The notes beneath the pieces are model-generated. The model worked only from the letters and a program-made list of their open reading frames with translations. It was not told the DNA's origin and did not search any database. The position numbers were made by a program, and so were the translations under genes. From positions 1,116,001-1,180,000 of the forward strand of contig NZ_JARBAX010000002.1 in NCBI RefSeq assembly GCF_028807635.1: 64,000 nt of DNA, read 5' to 3'. Below, in pieces: positions 35,621 to 45,036 of this stretch. Numbering within the stretch: the stretch's first letter is position 1; the number at the start of each line of letters is the position of its first letter. This DNA comes from Streptomyces spiramyceticus. GTDB taxonomy: Bacteria > Actinomycetota > Actinomycetes > Streptomycetales > Streptomycetaceae.

Positions 35621-36487
35621 GTGCCCAATTCCAATGAAAATTCTCCGCTCGTCGTGCTCGGAGCGGGTGTCATGGGCACGGCCATCGCCGCACTCGCCGT
35701 CGGACACGGACACCCGGTCACCCTGATCGACACGTCCGTCGAGGCGCGCGCCGCCGCCCCCGACACGGTCGCACTCCATCTGCGGACGGCCCGGCTGATG
35801 GGCGCGCTGCCCCACGACCGCCCGCCCGGCGAACTGACCGTCGAGGACGCCCTGAACGCCATCGCCGCCGTGACCGCCGTGATCGAGGCCGTCACCGAGG
35901 ACCCCAAGAGGAAGGCGGAGGTCCTGGCGGACCTGGCGTCCGCGGCACGCCCCGGAACGCTGCTCATCAGCAACACCTCGGGCGTTCCCATCGACGAACT
36001 GGCCGATGCCGTCCCCCGCCCCGAGGACCTGGTCGGCGTGCACTTCATGAACCCCGCGTACGTGATCCGCACGGTCGAGGTGGTCCTGGGACCACGCAGC
36101 GGAGAGGCGGCCGCGGAGTCGACCCGGGAACTGCTGTCCGGACTGGGCCGCCGGGGCATCGTCGTCGGCGACGGCGCCGGGTTCGTGACCAGCCGCCTCC
36201 TGCACCGGATGCTCAACGACGCCATCGCGGTGGTGCACGAGGGCAGGGCCACCCCGGAAACCGTGGACGCGCTGATGCGCGACTGCATCGGCCACCGCAC
36301 CGGACCACTGGCCACGGCCGATCTGATCGGGCTGGACAACCTGGCCGACTCGCTGCGGGTGATGCACGAACGGACCGGAGATCCGGCTCTCCGCCCGAGT
36401 GAACTGCTGCTGGACAAGGTCCGGCAGGGCCTGCTCGGCCGCAAGAGCGGCCGGGGATTCTACGACTACCAGGAGACCATGCAATGA
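35621..36487 (+). CDS. 3-hydroxyacyl-CoA dehydrogenase family, alkoxymalonyl-ACP synthesis
   Basis: 288 residues. NAD-binding GAGVMG at 14-19 and the C-terminal KSGRGFYDY element are typical. In the FkbG-K type pathway this enzyme oxidises glyceryl-ACP on the route to hydroxymalonyl-ACP. GTG at 35621 was chosen because TGGAGG lies 5 bp upstream; an ATG at 35552 lacks a ribosome site. First gene of a tightly packed set with the ACP, acyl-CoA dehydrogenase and FkbH homologue. Confidence 0.87.
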   Translation: MPNSNENSPLVVLGAGVMGTAIAALAVGHGHPVTLIDTSVEARAAAPDTVALHLRTARLMGALPHDRPPGELTVEDALNAIAAVTAVIEAVTEDPKRKAEVLADLASAARPGTLLISNTSGVPIDELADAVPRPEDLVGVHFMNPAYVIRTVEVVLGPRSGEAAAESTRELLSGLGRRGIVVGDGAGFVTSRLLHRMLNDAIAVVHEGRATPETVDALMRDCIGHRTGPLATADLIGLDNLADSLRVMHERTGDPALRPSELLLDKVRQGLLGRKSGRGFYDYQETMQ

Positions 36488-36804
36488 CCACGACTTCCGG
36501 CCGGCCGGATTCGACCGGCACGACGCCCGCCGACGACGAGGTGGCCGAGGAACTGCTCGGTTTCCTCGCGGCCAACACCAAGACCACCTGGGAGCGCGAC
36601 CAGGACCTGTTCGCCGTCGGTGGCATGTCCTCGCTGTTCGCCATGCAGCTCGTCGTGCACCTGGAGAAGACCCACGGAATCGTCATCAGCGGCGCCGACC
36701 TGATGCTCGACAACTTCCGCACCGTCGACGCGATGGTCCGGCTGGTCGGACGGCTGGCCGCGCCCGGTCCGACCGGCGAGGCGACCGGGCCCGCCGGTGG
36801 CTGA
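36484..36804 (+). CDS. Discrete acyl carrier protein, alkoxymalonyl-ACP synthesis
   Basis: 106 residues. The phosphopantetheine motif is DLFAVGGMSSLFAMQL with Ser50 (the Ser before Leu) as likely attachment site. Such FkbJ-type ACPs carry the glyceryl unit while it is oxidised to the extender. ATG overlaps the dehydrogenase stop by 4 bp. The tail is Gly/Pro-rich. Confidence 0.88.
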   Translation: MTTTSGRPDSTGTTPADDEVAEELLGFLAANTKTTWERDQDLFAVGGMSSLFAMQLVVHLEKTHGIVISGADLMLDNFRTVDAMVRLVGRLAAPGPTGEATGPAGG

Positions 36805-37918
36805 CGCGCCGCATGCCGCCGCATCCGAGGCCGAGGAACTGTTCACCGAGCTGGTCGGCGACCGGGCGGCCGAGTGGGACCGTACGGGCGAGCTGCCCCT
36901 CTCCCTGCTGCGCGATCTCGGCTCCCGGGGCCTGCTGTGCGCGCAGGCGCCCGCGGCCCACGGCGGCCTCGGCTGGTCCAGTCGGCGCAACGGCGAACTC
37001 ACCGCGCACGTGGGCGCCCTGTGCAGCTCCCTGCGGAGCGTCATGACCTCGCAGGGCATGGCGGCCTGGACGCTGCGCCGACTCGCCGGAGCGGACCAAC
37101 AGGCCCCGCTGACTTCCCGGTTGACCAGTGGCGAACTGGCCGCCGTGGCCTTCACCGAAGCCGGCGCCGGCAGTGACCTGTCCGCCTTGCGGACCCGTAT
37201 CGCCTTCGACGGGGACGAGATCGTCGTCGACGGGGTCAAGGTGTGGGCGACCAACGCCGCCTACGCGGACCTGCTGGTGGTCTTCGGGCGCACGGAGGAG
37301 GGCGCGGGGGCCGTCGTGGTGCCCGCCTCGGCCCCCGGCGTACGGATCGAGCGCATCGCCGACGCGCACGGCTGCCGCGCGGCCGGTCATGCGAACATCC
37401 ACCTGGACGGGGTCCGGCTGCCGGCCGACGCCCTCCTGCAGGGCCACGACCGCACCCCCGCCCTGCTGGTCACCACCGCGCTGAGCTACGGCCGGATGTC
37501 CGTGGCATGGGGCTCCCTGGGCATCCTGCGCGGCTGTCTGGCCGCCGCCGTGCGGCACACCAGCGGACGGGAGCAGTTCGGCACGCGGCTTTCGGAACAC
37601 CAACTCGTCGCCCGGCACCTCGCCGAACTGTTCATCGCCGAACAGCACGCCGCCAGGGCGTGCGAGTACGCCAGCGCCCAGTGGGACGAGGGCAGCCCCG
37701 ACATGGTGATCGCCGCCGTCCTGGCCAAGCACGTCGCGGCCACCGGCGCCGCACGCGGCGCCGAGCGGGCCGTGCAGGTGCTGGCGTCGGCCGGGGCCCG
37801 CGACGGGCATGTCGTCGCCCGGGCGCACCGCGACGCCAAGCTCATGGAAATCATCGAGGGCAGCAACGAGATCTGCGAGCTGATCCTGGCCCGGCATGCG
37901 GTGTCCGCCGCGGGATGA
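36797..37918 (+). CDS. Acyl-CoA dehydrogenase family, alkoxymalonyl-ACP synthesis
   Basis: 373-residue flavoprotein. FAFTEAGAGSD-like and IEGSNEI-like elements (here VAFTEAGAGSDLS and MEIIEGSNEICE) mark the FAD and substrate sites of the family. FkbI homologues oxidise the ACP-bound glycerate derivative. GTG at 36797 overlaps the ACP gene by 8 bp, so expression is coupled. Confidence 0.87.
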   Translation: MADAPHAAASEAEELFTELVGDRAAEWDRTGELPLSLLRDLGSRGLLCAQAPAAHGGLGWSSRRNGELTAHVGALCSSLRSVMTSQGMAAWTLRRLAGADQQAPLTSRLTSGELAAVAFTEAGAGSDLSALRTRIAFDGDEIVVDGVKVWATNAAYADLLVVFGRTEEGAGAVVVPASAPGVRIERIADAHGCRAAGHANIHLDGVRLPADALLQGHDRTPALLVTTALSYGRMSVAWGSLGILRGCLAAAVRHTSGREQFGTRLSEHQLVARHLAELFIAEQHAARACEYASAQWDEGSPDMVIAAVLAKHVAATGAARGAERAVQVLASAGARDGHVVARAHRDAKLMEIIEGSNEICELILARHAVSAAG

Positions 37919-37964
37919 ACGGGCCGTAATCCTTCTGGTCCCGGCGGTGTCCGCCTGTCGAAGA

Positions 37965-38020
37965 GTCGCGGCCGCATCCGCCGTATCGAGACAGTCGCGG
38001 TCGCATCCGCCGTATCGAGA
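37965..38020 (+). repeat. Two near-identical 27-bp direct repeats
   Basis: Copies at 37965-37991 and 37994-38020 differ at one base and contain the core CGCATCCGCCGTATCGAGA. They occupy the short gap before the FkbH-type gene and end next to its ribosome site. Confidence 0.9.
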
Positions 38021-38032
38021 GAAAGGAACGAC

Positions 38033-39145
38033 GTGCACCGGGACAACGCCGCCGAGCCCCTGGTCAAATGCCTGGTCTGGGATCTGGACAACACCCTCTG
38101 GCAGGGCACACTCCTGGAGGAGGACGAGGTCCGGCTCACCCCGGACGTCCTGCGGACCATCGCCGAGCTGGACGCGCGCGGCATCCTCCAGGCCGTGGCC
38201 AGCAAGAACGACCACGACCACGCCTGGGCGAAACTGGAACAGCTCGGCGTCGCCGAATACTTCGTGCTCCCGCAGATCGGCTGGGGGCCGAAGTCGAAGT
38301 CGGTCCGCGAGATCGCCGACCGGCTCAACTTCGCGCTCGGCACCCTCGCCTTCATCGACGACCAGCCCTTCGAACGCGCCGAGGTGACACACGAGTTGCC
38401 GGAGGTCCGCACCTACACCGCCGGACAGGCGACCGGGTTGACCGACCTGCCGGAGTTCAGCCCGGACACCGTCACCGTCGACTCGCGGCGCCGCCGCTCG
38501 ATGTACCAGGCGTCCTTCCGGCGAGACGCCGAACGGTCCGACTTCACCGGGCCCGACGCGGACTTCCTGCGCTCGCTGGACATCAGGATGCGGATCAGCC
38601 GCGCCACCCCCCACGAGCTGTCCCGGGTCGAGGAACTCACCCTGCGCACCAGCCAGATGAACGCCACCGGAGTGCACTACTCCGAGGACGATCTGCGCGC
38701 CCTCATCGACGACCCCGACCACGAGGTGCTGGTCACCACGGTCACCGATCGCTTCGGCCCCTACGGAGCGGTCGGCGTCGTGCTGCTGCGGCGCAGCCCC
38801 GACGCCTGGCGGATCAAGCTGCTGGCCACCTCGTGCCGGGTGGTGTCCCTCGGCGCCGGCACGGCGATCCTGCGCTGGCTGACCGACCAGGCACACCGGG
38901 CCGGGGTGCACCTCGGCGCGGACTTCCGCGCCACCGAACGCAACCGAATGATGGAAGTGGCCTACCGCTTCGCCGGATTCACCGATGACCCCTGCCCGTG
39001 CCAGGACGCGTCCGCCCCCACCGGTGCGATCGGCCGCCTGCACCTGATGCCGTCCCCCCAGCCCACCCCCGACACCCTCCGTCTCGAAGCCCCCGACCTG
39101 GCCCCGGGCCGGCGCCCCGGCCCGGATTCCGAAAGGACCCCATGA
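38033..39145 (+). CDS. fkbH: FkbH-like glyceryl transferase/phosphatase (HAD superfamily)
   Basis: 370 residues. The HAD motif DLDNTLW with Asp17 and Asp19 lies at the N-terminus. A C-terminal GNAT-like half (GPYGAVGVVLL... ATERNRMMEVAY) is typical of FkbH. It takes glyceryl phosphate from 1,3-bisphosphoglycerate, removes phosphate and loads the glyceryl group on the discrete ACP. GTG at 38033 follows AAAGGA. It is separated from the other three extender genes by ~110 bp containing a direct repeat, and overlaps the methyltransferase downstream by 4 bp. Confidence 0.92.
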   Translation: MHRDNAAEPLVKCLVWDLDNTLWQGTLLEEDEVRLTPDVLRTIAELDARGILQAVASKNDHDHAWAKLEQLGVAEYFVLPQIGWGPKSKSVREIADRLNFALGTLAFIDDQPFERAEVTHELPEVRTYTAGQATGLTDLPEFSPDTVTVDSRRRRSMYQASFRRDAERSDFTGPDADFLRSLDIRMRISRATPHELSRVEELTLRTSQMNATGVHYSEDDLRALIDDPDHEVLVTTVTDRFGPYGAVGVVLLRRSPDAWRIKLLATSCRVVSLGAGTAILRWLTDQAHRAGVHLGADFRATERNRMMEVAYRFAGFTDDPCPCQDASAPTGAIGRLHLMPSPQPTPDTLRLEAPDLAPGRRPGPDSERTP

Positions 39146-40374
39146 TTGCCACCGCGTGCCGCGTCTGCGGCAACAAGGAGCTGCTCTCCGTACTCGACCT
39201 GGGCGAACAAGCGCTCACCGGAGTGTTCCCGACGAGCCGCGAACAGGTTGTGCCGTCGGTCCCGCTCGAACTCGTCGTCTGTTCCCCGGCCGGATGCGGC
39301 CTCGTGCAACTGCGCCACACCCCCGATCCGGACCTCATGTACGGAGAGGGCTACGGCTACCGCTCGGGCATCCGGCCGTTCATGGTCGACCACCTCCACG
39401 GCAAGGTCGCCGCCATCCGCGAGCTGGTGGACCTCGGCCCGGACGACCTGGTCGTCGACATCGGCAGCAACGACGCGACACTGCTGAGCGGCTACCCTGC
39501 CGACGGCCCCCAACTGGTCGGCATCGACCCGACCGGCGGGAAGTTCCGCGAACTGTACCCGCGGAACGCCGAGTTGATCGTCGACTACTTCACCCGCGAG
39601 ACCTTCGAGAGCCGGTTCGGCGCGCGGCGGGCGAAGGTCGTCACCTCGATAGCCATGTTCTACGACCTGCCGGACCCGCTGCGCTTCATGAGCGACGTCC
39701 GCGACGTCCTCACCGAGGACGGCATCTGGATGATGGAGCAGAGCTACCTGCCCGCCATGCTCGAAGCCGACGCGTACGACATCGTCTGCCACGAGCACCT
39801 GGAGTACTACGCCCTCCGGCAGATCGAGTGGATGGCAGAGCGGGTCGGCCTGACTGTCATCAGGGCCGAGCTCACCGAGGTGTACGGCGGCAGCCTGTGC
39901 GTCACGCTGGCCAGGAGCGGCTCCCAGCACCGGAAGGACGATGCGGGCCTGGCCCGCATCCGTGCCCGGGAGGCCGCGGCGGGACTGGACGGCATGGCGC
40001 CGTTCGAGGGCTTCGCCCGCCGGGTCGTGAACCAGCGGGGCGCCCTGCGCGACTTCCTCGACCGCTCCCGCGAAGAGGGCAGGCTGACCCTGGGGTACGG
40101 CGCCTCCACCAAGGGCAACGTCATCCTGCAGTACTGCGGGATCACCGAGCGGGACCTGCCCTGCATCGGTGAGGTGAGCGAGGAGAAGGCGGGCCGCTTC
40201 ACCCCGGGAACGGCCATCCCCATCGTGTCCGAACAGGACGCGAAGGCACAGAAGCCGGACCAATTGCTGGTCCTGCCCTGGATCTACCGGGACGGATTCG
40301 TCGAGCGGGAACGGGACTTCCTCGACGGCGGCGGCCGACTGATCTTCCCGCTGCCCGCGCTCGACGTCGTATGA
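39142..40374 (+). CDS. NDP-hexose C-3 methyltransferase (TylC3/EryBIII type)
   Basis: 410 residues. An N-terminal zinc site (CRVCGN... then CSPAGC), a SAM-binding VVDIGSNDATLL loop near 112-123 and a C-terminal Rossmann-like domain give the layout of sugar C-methyltransferases. It should add the branching methyl at C-3 of the 4-keto sugar during L-mycarose synthesis. ATG overlaps the FkbH stop by 4 bp. Confidence 0.88.
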   Translation: MIATACRVCGNKELLSVLDLGEQALTGVFPTSREQVVPSVPLELVVCSPAGCGLVQLRHTPDPDLMYGEGYGYRSGIRPFMVDHLHGKVAAIRELVDLGPDDLVVDIGSNDATLLSGYPADGPQLVGIDPTGGKFRELYPRNAELIVDYFTRETFESRFGARRAKVVTSIAMFYDLPDPLRFMSDVRDVLTEDGIWMMEQSYLPAMLEADAYDIVCHEHLEYYALRQIEWMAERVGLTVIRAELTEVYGGSLCVTLARSGSQHRKDDAGLARIRAREAAAGLDGMAPFEGFARRVVNQRGALRDFLDRSREEGRLTLGYGASTKGNVILQYCGITERDLPCIGEVSEEKAGRFTPGTAIPIVSEQDAKAQKPDQLLVLPWIYRDGFVERERDFLDGGGRLIFPLPALDVV

Positions 40375-40380
40375 CCGGCG

Positions 40381-40409
40381 GCATCGGCCGGCGTGACGTC
40401 GGCCGATGC
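40381..40409. terminator. Bidirectional terminator
   Basis: A 10-bp perfect stem (GCATCGGCCG/CGGCCGATGC) with 9-nt loop in the 43-bp gap between the convergent methyltransferase and reductase genes. Confidence 0.65.
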
Positions 40410-40417
40410 ACCGCCCT

Positions 40418-41425
40418 TCAGCTGATCCACGCATCCGGCGCCCGGCCGCCGTTGCCCAGGGCCGGGAAGATGGCGTCCAGTTCGGCCAGTTCGGCCTCCC
40501 CGAGGACCAGGTCCAGGGCCCGCAGCGCCGAGTCCAGCTGCTCCACCGTGCGCGGCCCGATCACCGCACCGCTGATCCCCGGCCGGGACAGCACCCAGGC
40601 CAGGCCGACCTCGGCCGGGTCCGCCCCGATCCGGTCGCAGAACCCCTCGTACGCCTCGATCGTGGCGTGCAGCTCGGGCAACAGCAGTTGGGCCCGCCCC
40701 TGCGCCGACTTCACCGCAGTGCCCGCCGCCAGCTTGCGCAACACCCCGCTGAGCAGCCCGCCGTGCAGCGGCGACCAGGCGAACACTCCCAGCCCGTACG
40801 CCTGCGCCGCCGGCAACAACTCCAACTCGGCGTGCCGTACCGCCAGGTTGTACAGGCACTGCTCGGACACCAGCCCGAGGGACCGCCGCCGCCGCGCGGC
40901 GTCCTGTGCGGCGGCGACGTTCCAGCCCGCGAAGTTCGACGACCCCACGTAGGTCACCTTGCCGCTCGCCACCAGACGGTCCATCGCCTGCCAGATCTCG
41001 TCCCAGGGAGCGGCGTGGTCGATGCGGTGCATCTGGTACAGGTCGATGTGGTCCACCCTCAGACGCCGCAGCGACTGCTCGCAGGCCGTGATGATGTGCC
41101 GGGCCGACAGGCCGCCGTCGTTGAGCCGTTCGCTCATGTCCCCGCCGACCTTGGTGGCCAGCAGGACGTCCTCCCGCCGCGCGGCGCTCTTGGCCAGCCA
41201 ACGGCCCACCAACTCCTCGGTGTGCCCCTTGTGGACCCGCCAACCGTAGATGTCCGCCGTGTCGATGCAGTTGATGCCGCGGTCGACCGCCGTCTCCATC
41301 AGGTGCATCGCGTCCGCGTCCTCGACCCGGCCGCTGAAGTTCACGGTGCCCAGCCAGAGCCGGCTCACCAGCGTCGCGCTGCGGCCGAGCCGCGTGTGCG
41401 CGGCCTGATTCCGGTCCGTGCTCAA
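40418..41425 (-). CDS. Aldo/keto reductase, NDP-hexose 2,3-enoyl reductase (TylC2/EryBII type)
   Basis: 335 residues. The AKR tetrad can be placed: Asp and Tyr in DTADIYG, Lys in LATKVGG, His in YQMHRID. The C-terminal VIGPRTVEQLD element binds NADPH. In mycarose synthesis it acts after 2,3-dehydration to give the 2-deoxy sugar. The only start that gives a full N-terminus is TTG at 41425, which overlaps the TGA of the 4-ketoreductase gene (TTGA), pointing to coupled translation. Confidence 0.83.
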   Translation of the reverse strand: MSTDRNQAAHTRLGRSATLVSRLWLGTVNFSGRVEDADAMHLMETAVDRGINCIDTADIYGWRVHKGHTEELVGRWLAKSAARREDVLLATKVGGDMSERLNDGGLSARHIITACEQSLRRLRVDHIDLYQMHRIDHAAPWDEIWQAMDRLVASGKVTYVGSSNFAGWNVAAAQDAARRRRSLGLVSEQCLYNLAVRHAELELLPAAQAYGLGVFAWSPLHGGLLSGVLRKLAAGTAVKSAQGRAQLLLPELHATIEAYEGFCDRIGADPAEVGLAWVLSRPGISGAVIGPRTVEQLDSALRALDLVLGEAELAELDAIFPALGNGGRAPDAWIS

Positions 41426-42414
41426 CCTCGGATCCCACCCCTCGATTCCGCGGCCACCATCGTCTCCACCACGGCGCTGAGCCCCGCCTGCAACGGAACG
41501 CGGGGAGACCATCCGGTCACCGCGCGAAACGCGGAGGGGTCGGAGACCGGGCTGTCGAAGTCGCCCGCCTCGGCATGGTCGGGCGGCTCCGTGGAGACCA
41601 CCGGGACGGGGGGCCTCCCCGTCCGCTCGGACACCAGCCCGGCGATGGTCGAGAACACCTCTCCCAAGGGCTCCAGCCGGCCGGTGCCGACGGACCACGT
41701 GCCGCCGTCGAGCCGCGCCGCGTGGTCGAGCGCCGCCACGAAGGCGCGGGCCGCGTCCTCCACGTGGAGCAGATCGCGCCCGACCGTGCCGTCGTGCCAC
41801 ATCGTGACCGGCCCGTCCTCGACGGCCCGCCGCGCCACCGACGCGACCACCCCGCGACCGGTCCACCCGGTCAGCGGGCTGCGGCCGTACACGGTCGGCA
41901 GCCGCAGCACGACGCCCCGGACCACCCCCTCGGACGCGGCCCGCAGCAGGACCTCTTCGGCGGCCGACTTCTGCCGGGCGTACGCGCCCTGCCGGGCGAC
42001 GTCGGCGCCGGCCTGCAGGGTACTGGCGAAGACCACGGCCGGGAGGGTGCCCGAGCGGCCCCGGAACGCGTCGACCAGGTCGTGCAGCAGGCCGACGTTC
42101 ACCCGCGCCGACCGCTCGTCGGCCGCGCGCCACGACTGCGCGCCGCCGATGTGGGCGGCGAGGTGCACGACCGCGTCCGCCCCCTCGACGGCGTCCCGGA
42201 CCTCGCCCGGCCGGGCGAGGTCCGCCCGGCGGACCTCGACGGCGGCCGGCGTCCCCGCGGGGACGGGGGCCTCGCGTCGGGACACCGCCCGCAGCCGCAC
42301 CGGCGTGCGCGCCAACTCGGCGACCAGGGCGGATCCGATGAAGCCGGACGCGCCGACCACCGTGATCAACGGCCCGCGCGGATCGTTCGAACGGTTGAGT
42401 ACTTCGGAAATCAC
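41422..42414 (-). CDS. NDP-hexose 4-ketoreductase (SDR; TylC4/EryBIV type)
   Basis: 330 residues. The NAD(P) loop is VGASGFIG near residue 18, and a YxxxK-type site (GAYARQKSAAEE) replaces the usual tyrosine-lysine spacing. It reduces the 4-keto group in the last step of an L-mycarose-type sugar. GTG at 42414, one base after the glycosyltransferase stop, with GAGGA 11 bp upstream; an in-frame ATG 15 bp earlier has its ribosome site too close. Middle gene of a leftward trio. Confidence 0.83.
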   Translation of the reverse strand: MISEVLNRSNDPRGPLITVVGASGFIGSALVAELARTPVRLRAVSRREAPVPAGTPAAVEVRRADLARPGEVRDAVEGADAVVHLAAHIGGAQSWRAADERSARVNVGLLHDLVDAFRGRSGTLPAVVFASTLQAGADVARQGAYARQKSAAEEVLLRAASEGVVRGVVLRLPTVYGRSPLTGWTGRGVVASVARRAVEDGPVTMWHDGTVGRDLLHVEDAARAFVAALDHAARLDGGTWSVGTGRLEPLGEVFSTIAGLVSERTGRPPVPVVSTEPPDHAEAGDFDSPVSDPSAFRAVTGWSPRVPLQAGLSAVVETMVAAESRGGIRG

Positions 42415-42415
42415 G

Positions 42416-43591
42416 TCACACCGCATCCTCGTTCGCGTGGCTCCGCAGCATGCCCGGTGCAGGCCCCAGGTGCTCCAGGGGTCCGACCGCCGCCGACGGC
42501 GACGGCAGCAGCGCCATCGTCTCGGCGAGCCCGGCTGCCGCCTTGGCATACAGGGCGTTCTCCAGCAGTTCGGCGCACCCCGCGGCCACGGCCGCGGGAG
42601 TGGCCAGGGACGGTGGCACGAGCAGGGCCGCATCCGCCGCCGCCAGTGCCTGCGCGTTGTCGAACTGGTCGTCGAGCCGCGGCATGACGACCTGTGGCCG
42701 GCCCGCGGCCAGGGCGGTCAGGGACGTGCCCTGACCGCCGTGGTGCACCACCACGTCGCAGGCGGGCAGCACCTCGGCCAACGGCAGCCGGCCGGCGTGC
42801 CGCACCGCGGCGGGCAGCGGCGGCCACCGCGCGACGATGTCGTCGTCGACCGCGATCAGCAGCTCGCAGTCCGATCCGCGCGTCTCCTCCACCAGCTCCG
42901 CCAGGAAGTCGCGCACCCCGAACGCGCCGTACCGGGGCAGCATGGTGCCGAGCGTCACGCAGATCCGGGGCCTGCGGCCGCGCGTGAACGCCCACTCCGG
43001 CACGGGGGCGTCCCCGTGGGCCGGTACGTGCCGGATGCCGTCGTGGGCGACCGCGTCCGGCCGGCGCAGGGACACCGGCCACGGATCGAGCACGCGCGCG
43101 GGATCCGGGAACCGGTCGAGGCCGAGCGCGGTCAGCTCCGGCGCGAACTCCTCCTCGGCCGCGCGCCGGTACTCCTCCAGACAGGAGACCGACCAGTGGT
43201 AGCGGACCCACGGGATGCCGAGGGCCGCCGCGACCAGCGGTCCGGCGAACTCGGCCCGTTCGCTGACGATCAAGTCCGGCCGCCAGACGTCCGCCAGCCG
43301 CCGCACCCCGGCCAGGCTGCCCCGGGCGACGCGCGCCAACGCCCCGCCCAGGACGCCCCGCTGCCCCGCCTCGTCCCGAGACGGCGCGAGCGGTCCGTCG
43401 GCGACCGTGCCCGTGAAATCGACGGCGGGCCCGCACGAGGAGGACGGCAGCCCCGACCGCAGCGCGACCGGGACGAAGTTCTCCCGGGTCGTCACCAGGA
43501 CGTCGTGACCGGCCGCCCGCAGGGCCCATGCCGTCGGCACGAGCGGAAGCAGGTGACCGGCGAGCGGCGCGGTCGTGAAAAGGGCCCGCAT
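42416..43591 (-). CDS. Macrolide glycosyltransferase (GT1)
   Basis: 391 residues. The N-terminus MRALFTTAPLAGHLLPLVP and the C-terminal HHGGQGTSLTALAAGRPQVV segment are typical of actinobacterial deoxysugar transferases. It is transcribed with two mycarose-pathway genes, so mycarosyl transfer is the best guess, though forosaminyl transfer cannot be excluded. No auxiliary gene adjoins it. ATG at 43591 follows GGAG. Confidence 0.85.
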   Translation of the reverse strand: MRALFTTAPLAGHLLPLVPTAWALRAAGHDVLVTTRENFVPVALRSGLPSSSCGPAVDFTGTVADGPLAPSRDEAGQRGVLGGALARVARGSLAGVRRLADVWRPDLIVSERAEFAGPLVAAALGIPWVRYHWSVSCLEEYRRAAEEEFAPELTALGLDRFPDPARVLDPWPVSLRRPDAVAHDGIRHVPAHGDAPVPEWAFTRGRRPRICVTLGTMLPRYGAFGVRDFLAELVEETRGSDCELLIAVDDDIVARWPPLPAAVRHAGRLPLAEVLPACDVVVHHGGQGTSLTALAAGRPQVVMPRLDDQFDNAQALAAADAALLVPPSLATPAAVAAGCAELLENALYAKAAAGLAETMALLPSPSAAVGPLEHLGPAPGMLRSHANEDAV

Positions 43592-43710
43592 GAACACTCC
43601 AGTGTCCGGCGCGGACAGGCGAACCGGTCCACGGCTGAGTCGACGAGATCGATTACGCGCAGGAGTCGTGTCACGCGATAGCCTTGCTGCATCACACACT
43701 TGACGGCCCC

Positions 43711-44979
43711 TCAGGCACGGCGGTGCCGGGCCGTGAGGCTCTCCAGGGTCGGGACGATCCCGGCCGGACTGGGCATGGCCCGCATCCGCTCCTTCAACCG
43801 CTGCGCACCGTCGCGGAACTTCGGTTCCCCGAGCAGTCGCACCAGCGCGCTCCTCAGCGACTCGCCGGTCACCTCCTCCGGGGCGAAGGTGAGGGCGGCG
43901 GACGACTGCGCGAACATGTGCTGCCGCACGGCGGCGTCCAGGATGTTGCCGAGGATGATCTGCGGCACCCCGTGCAGCGCCGCGGTGTTGCACGTGCCCG
44001 AGCCGCTGTGGTTGATGATCGCCGAGCACGTCGGCAGCAACGCGTCCATGGGGACGAAGTCGACGATCCGGGTGTTGTCCGGGATCCGCGGCAGCAGGTC
44101 CCGCTGGGCGTCGTCCAGGGTCGCCACCAACTCGATGTCCAGGTCGGCCAGCGCTTCGATGAACTTCTGCACCGGCACCTCGTCCTCGCCGTACTCCCGC
44201 GAGGACACCCCCAGGGTCAGGCAGACGCGCGGGCGCTTCGGCTCCTCGGTCAGCCAGTCGGGAATCACCGCCGAGCCGTTGTACGGGGTGTAGCGCATCG
44301 GGACGGTCGGCAGGTCCAGGCCGAGGCTGACGCCCTCCGCCATGGGATCCACGCTCCACTGGCCGAGCACGTCCTCCTCCCGGAAGTCGCACCCGTAGCG
44401 CTCCAGCGCCCAGGTCAGCCACTCCGCGATCGGGTCGTCCCGGTGCTCCTCGGGCTGCTGCGCCTGGGCCTGGAGGAACTTCGTCCGCATCAGCCCGATC
44501 GTGTCCGGACCCCACAGGACGCGAGCATGCGCCGCCCCGCACGCACGGGCCGCCACCGGCCCCGCATAGGTGAACGGCTCCCAGAGCACCAGGTCGGGCT
44601 TCCACGACCTGGCGAAGTCGACGATGCTGTCGAGGGTCGTGGCGCCGTTGAGCGGTTCGAGCCACAGACCGGAGAGGATCACCTGCTGGGCGAGCAACTT
44701 CTCCCAGTCCAGGGCGTCCTGCAGGGTACCGAGGAAGTCGAACTCGTCGATCCCGTGCTGATACGGCTGAAGATCGCCCTCGACCTCCTCGAAGATCTGG
44801 GCCAGCGACTCCTCCTCGGCGAGCGGGAACCCCGGGATGCCGCTGGAGGTGATGGCGTCGATCAGCGACGGCTGGCCGGCCGCCACCACCTCGTGCCCCG
44901 AGGCACGCAGCGCCCAGATCAGAGGCACCAGGTGGTAGTAGTGCGTGTGGTGCGGAATGGAAGTCACGAGGACGCGCAC
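43711..44979 (-). CDS. Amino-sugar glycosyltransferase (DesVII/TylM2/EryCIII type)
   Basis: 422 residues. The start MRVLVTSIPHHTHYYHLVPL and the region ALWEPFTYAGPVAARACGAAHARVLWG, in shorter pieces FTYAGPVAA and RVLWGPDT, are diagnostic of the partner-dependent transferases for desosamine, mycaminose or forosamine. C-terminal SGSGTCNTAALHGVPQ forms the nucleotide site. GTG at 44979 sits 5 bp after AAAGGAG. The gene directly upstream encodes the P450-like activator these enzymes need. Confidence 0.88.
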   Translation of the reverse strand: MRVLVTSIPHHTHYYHLVPLIWALRASGHEVVAAGQPSLIDAITSSGIPGFPLAEEESLAQIFEEVEGDLQPYQHGIDEFDFLGTLQDALDWEKLLAQQVILSGLWLEPLNGATTLDSIVDFARSWKPDLVLWEPFTYAGPVAARACGAAHARVLWGPDTIGLMRTKFLQAQAQQPEEHRDDPIAEWLTWALERYGCDFREEDVLGQWSVDPMAEGVSLGLDLPTVPMRYTPYNGSAVIPDWLTEEPKRPRVCLTLGVSSREYGEDEVPVQKFIEALADLDIELVATLDDAQRDLLPRIPDNTRIVDFVPMDALLPTCSAIINHSGSGTCNTAALHGVPQIILGNILDAAVRQHMFAQSSAALTFAPEEVTGESLRSALVRLLGEPKFRDGAQRLKERMRAMPSPAGIVPTLESLTARHRRA

Positions 44980-45036
44980 GGGACTCCTTTCATCGGACTT
45001 CGAGGGGTTCTGAGGGGGATACCGGCCGGGGGCCTG

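Noticed and set aside
39807-40434. Long leftward frames opposite the C-methyltransferase
   Set aside because: They mirror a conserved gene and show the Arg/Pro/Gln-rich composition expected of antisense frames in high-GC DNA.
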